NCBI GenBank assembly: GCA_003427395.1
Contig: BFEA01000380.1
Location: 578,745-609,032 of the forward strand
DNA from: Chara braunii
Lineage: Eukaryota > Streptophyta > Charophyceae > Charales > Characeae
Reading direction: 5' to 3'
Length of the DNA stretch: 30,288 nt
The position numbers were made by a program, and so were the translations under genes. Below, one piece after another: positions 28,901 to 30,288 of this stretch (position 1 is its first letter; every line of letters begins with the position of its first letter). Below the pieces are notes generated by a model that worked only from the letters and a program-made list of their open reading frames with translations, had not been told where the DNA came from and made no database searches.

Positions 28901-29343
28901 GGGCATACTCACACGGCGACCCCAAATCCCAGAAAAACAAGGATTTGGGAAGGGCTGATTTGAGGTTTTGGGCGTGGTTCACAAACTTCACATCACACTG
29001 CTGTACCTTTTCAGACAGGACAAGGTTGTGGCCGTCTGGAGAAATGGGCATTTGGTACTTGGCTGGTCACACGGCGACATCCACAAATTGTGCGAGAAGT
29101 TTTGTGAATGAATTTTTGCCAATTTTTGAAGAAAATGCAAAATTTAAAACGAAAAGGGCATTTGCGGTCATCTCCAGAGGTGACCGCAAAATCCCTTGCC
29201 CCACAGGTTCCCACTGGCAGGCCGCTGACAAATGGGCACAGGAATAGTACATTTGCCAATTTGGTAGACCCGTGTGACCGGCCTTTTCCTTTTTTGGGGG
29301 AGATTTTGGGATTATACGTCCCCAATGGCATGTGAGTATGCCC
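28901..29343. mobile_element. MITE family M2, copy C (443 bp, inverted relative to A)
   Basis: Ends GGGCATACTCACAC and TGTGAGTATGCCC with TGA on both sides (28898-28900, 29344-29346). The reverse complement aligns with copy A along its length, including the central palindrome GCGGTCATCTC/GAGGTGACCGC at 29163-29186. Confidence 0.93.
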
Positions 29344-29355
29344 TGAGTATGTGCA

Positions 29356-29806
29356 TCGTTAGACACTCCTTGGGGACATGATTCCAAGGATTTCGTCTCC
29401 ATTCCACCTGTCCTCGGAGACGAAATCCGAAATGAAAATGTGAAAACACTCCCAAGGACAAATCCTTGGGCTCCAAGGATTTCCCAGTCAAATCGTCCTT
29501 GGCGCCAAGGGACCTCACAAGGGCCTTTGGGGCCCGAGGATCCGTGTTTCACGGAGAGGAGAGTGCATGCGCGTAGAGAGACGTTACAACCGAGAATTCG
29601 GATTGCAGCGGCACCCTATTGGCTGAAAGCCTGAATCACAACTTTTTTTCTTTTTGTTTTTCCCTTTTTTTCCAACATTGCTCCAAGGATGAGTCCTAAA
29701 GCAAGCCAATGTTCCGAGGATGAGTCTAACGAAGACGACAAAACCCCTGAACTTTTCGAAGGATTCATCCTCGGAGGCTGAGGATGCCCTGAGGAGTGTC
29801 TAACGA
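29356..29806. mobile_element. MITE family M5 (451 bp)
   Basis: TCGTTAGACACTCCTTGGGG at the left and CCCTGAGGAGTGTCTAACGA at the right are inverted repeats (14 perfect bases then partial). The interior has several CCAAGGA/TCCTTGG words and GGATTTCGTCTCC/GGAGACGAAATCC. Starts 10 bp after copy C's target duplication. Confidence 0.85.
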
Positions 29807-29817
29807 CACCCTATGTA

Positions 29818-30010
29818 TCTCAACGTGGTGGCCTCCACATGGGAAGACGAGAAGCCTTTCCTCCGCCGAAGGACTGTTGTGACGACCCGCACCGCATCTT
29901 GACATTATATGGTGACCTCTACATTGATTCAAGACGAGAACTTCAAGCCTTTCCTCGGCCAAAGGACTCTGTTCGGTGCATCACGAGATGATCCACGCCA
30001 CATCCCAACA
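29818..30010. repeat. Diverged tandem duplication, about 100 bp
   Basis: ACGAGAAGCCTTTCCTCCGC followed by CGAAGGACT, and ACTTCAAGCCTTTCCTCGGC followed by CAAAGGACT, each preceded by GGTGRCCTCYACAT and followed by an ACGMYMYRC ACCRCATC-type block. The last 280 bases show nothing further. Confidence 0.7.
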
Positions 30011-30288
30011 TTCTTCAGTGGAAGCAAGATGTGTCCGTCTCATTGCCGATCACAGCTTCCTTATGCTAGTACTGGAGGAAAGGAATCATATTATAAATAG
30101 TGTTCCAAGGTAATACCAAGTATTGTATGGTCATGCAACTTAATAGGGATAACTAGGGCGCAGTCACAAAGGCAGTTTAACTTTCTAAATGCATTTCGAA
30201 CTGCGTTTTTTAATTCCAGTCGCGTCGGAAGTATACTATGCAGGCGAAACTCCACTGTGCAGAAAAGTCACACCGGAGTTTGGAACTG

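Overview
The window looks like eukaryotic, most likely metazoan, nuclear DNA. It has a gene split by an intron with GT/AG borders, long (CA)n, (GA)n and poly(A) tracts, many fold-back non-autonomous transposons, and almost no open coding sequence. A marine invertebrate such as a mollusc would fit the microsatellite and MITE load and the SodA-like dismutase, but the sequence does not prove the taxon. Nothing suggests a prokaryotic operon, phage or CRISPR array. Three assembly gaps are present (one 230-N run and two single Ns).

The only protein gene I recognise with confidence is an iron/manganese superoxide dismutase on the minus strand. Its two C-terminal coding exons lie at 11865-11672 and 6734-6444 and are joined in phase 0 across an intron of about 4.9 kb. 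They encode the third and fourth parts of the enzyme, from the GGHYNH metal-ligand motif to the stop codon. The N-terminal exon or exons were not found and must lie above 11865, possibly in the gap at 12920-13149 or outside the window. The protein looks more like bacterial SodA than vertebrate mitochondrial SOD2 and has an unusually long loop before the DVWEHAYY motif.

From the left: 1-800 holds an 85-92 bp tandem repeat and a poly(A) tract. 799-2072 holds a degenerate Cys/His-rich coding block on the minus strand, head to head with a second copy of its N-terminal part on the plus strand. 2100-5900 is tandem repeats, a T-poor tract and microsatellites. 5900-6443 is the 3' flank of the dismutase gene. 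Its large intron holds (CA)n and (GA)n tracts, one near-perfect GA/TC hairpin and a tRNA-Asp-like sequence that may be a SINE head. 11.9-15.2 kb holds a MITE, an AT-rich palindrome, a dispersed (TA)n-associated repeat and the gap. 15.3-17.3 kb carries a 440 bp element in two diverged direct copies.

From 18 kb to the end the window is largely a graveyard of fold-back elements. One family has GGGCATACTCACAC-type ends and 3-bp TCA/TGA target duplications (three complete copies). Others have GGCCTCGCTCCACTAC, TAGGCTACCAG, GGGGCCAAGTCCCACTTAC, AACCACCAGTGCC or TCGTTAGACACTCC ends. There is also a long imperfect palindrome of about 220 bp at 28.5-28.8 kb and several local tandem duplications. Apart from the two dismutase exons and the decayed Cys/His block, the open frames look like chance products of low-complexity or repeat sequence.
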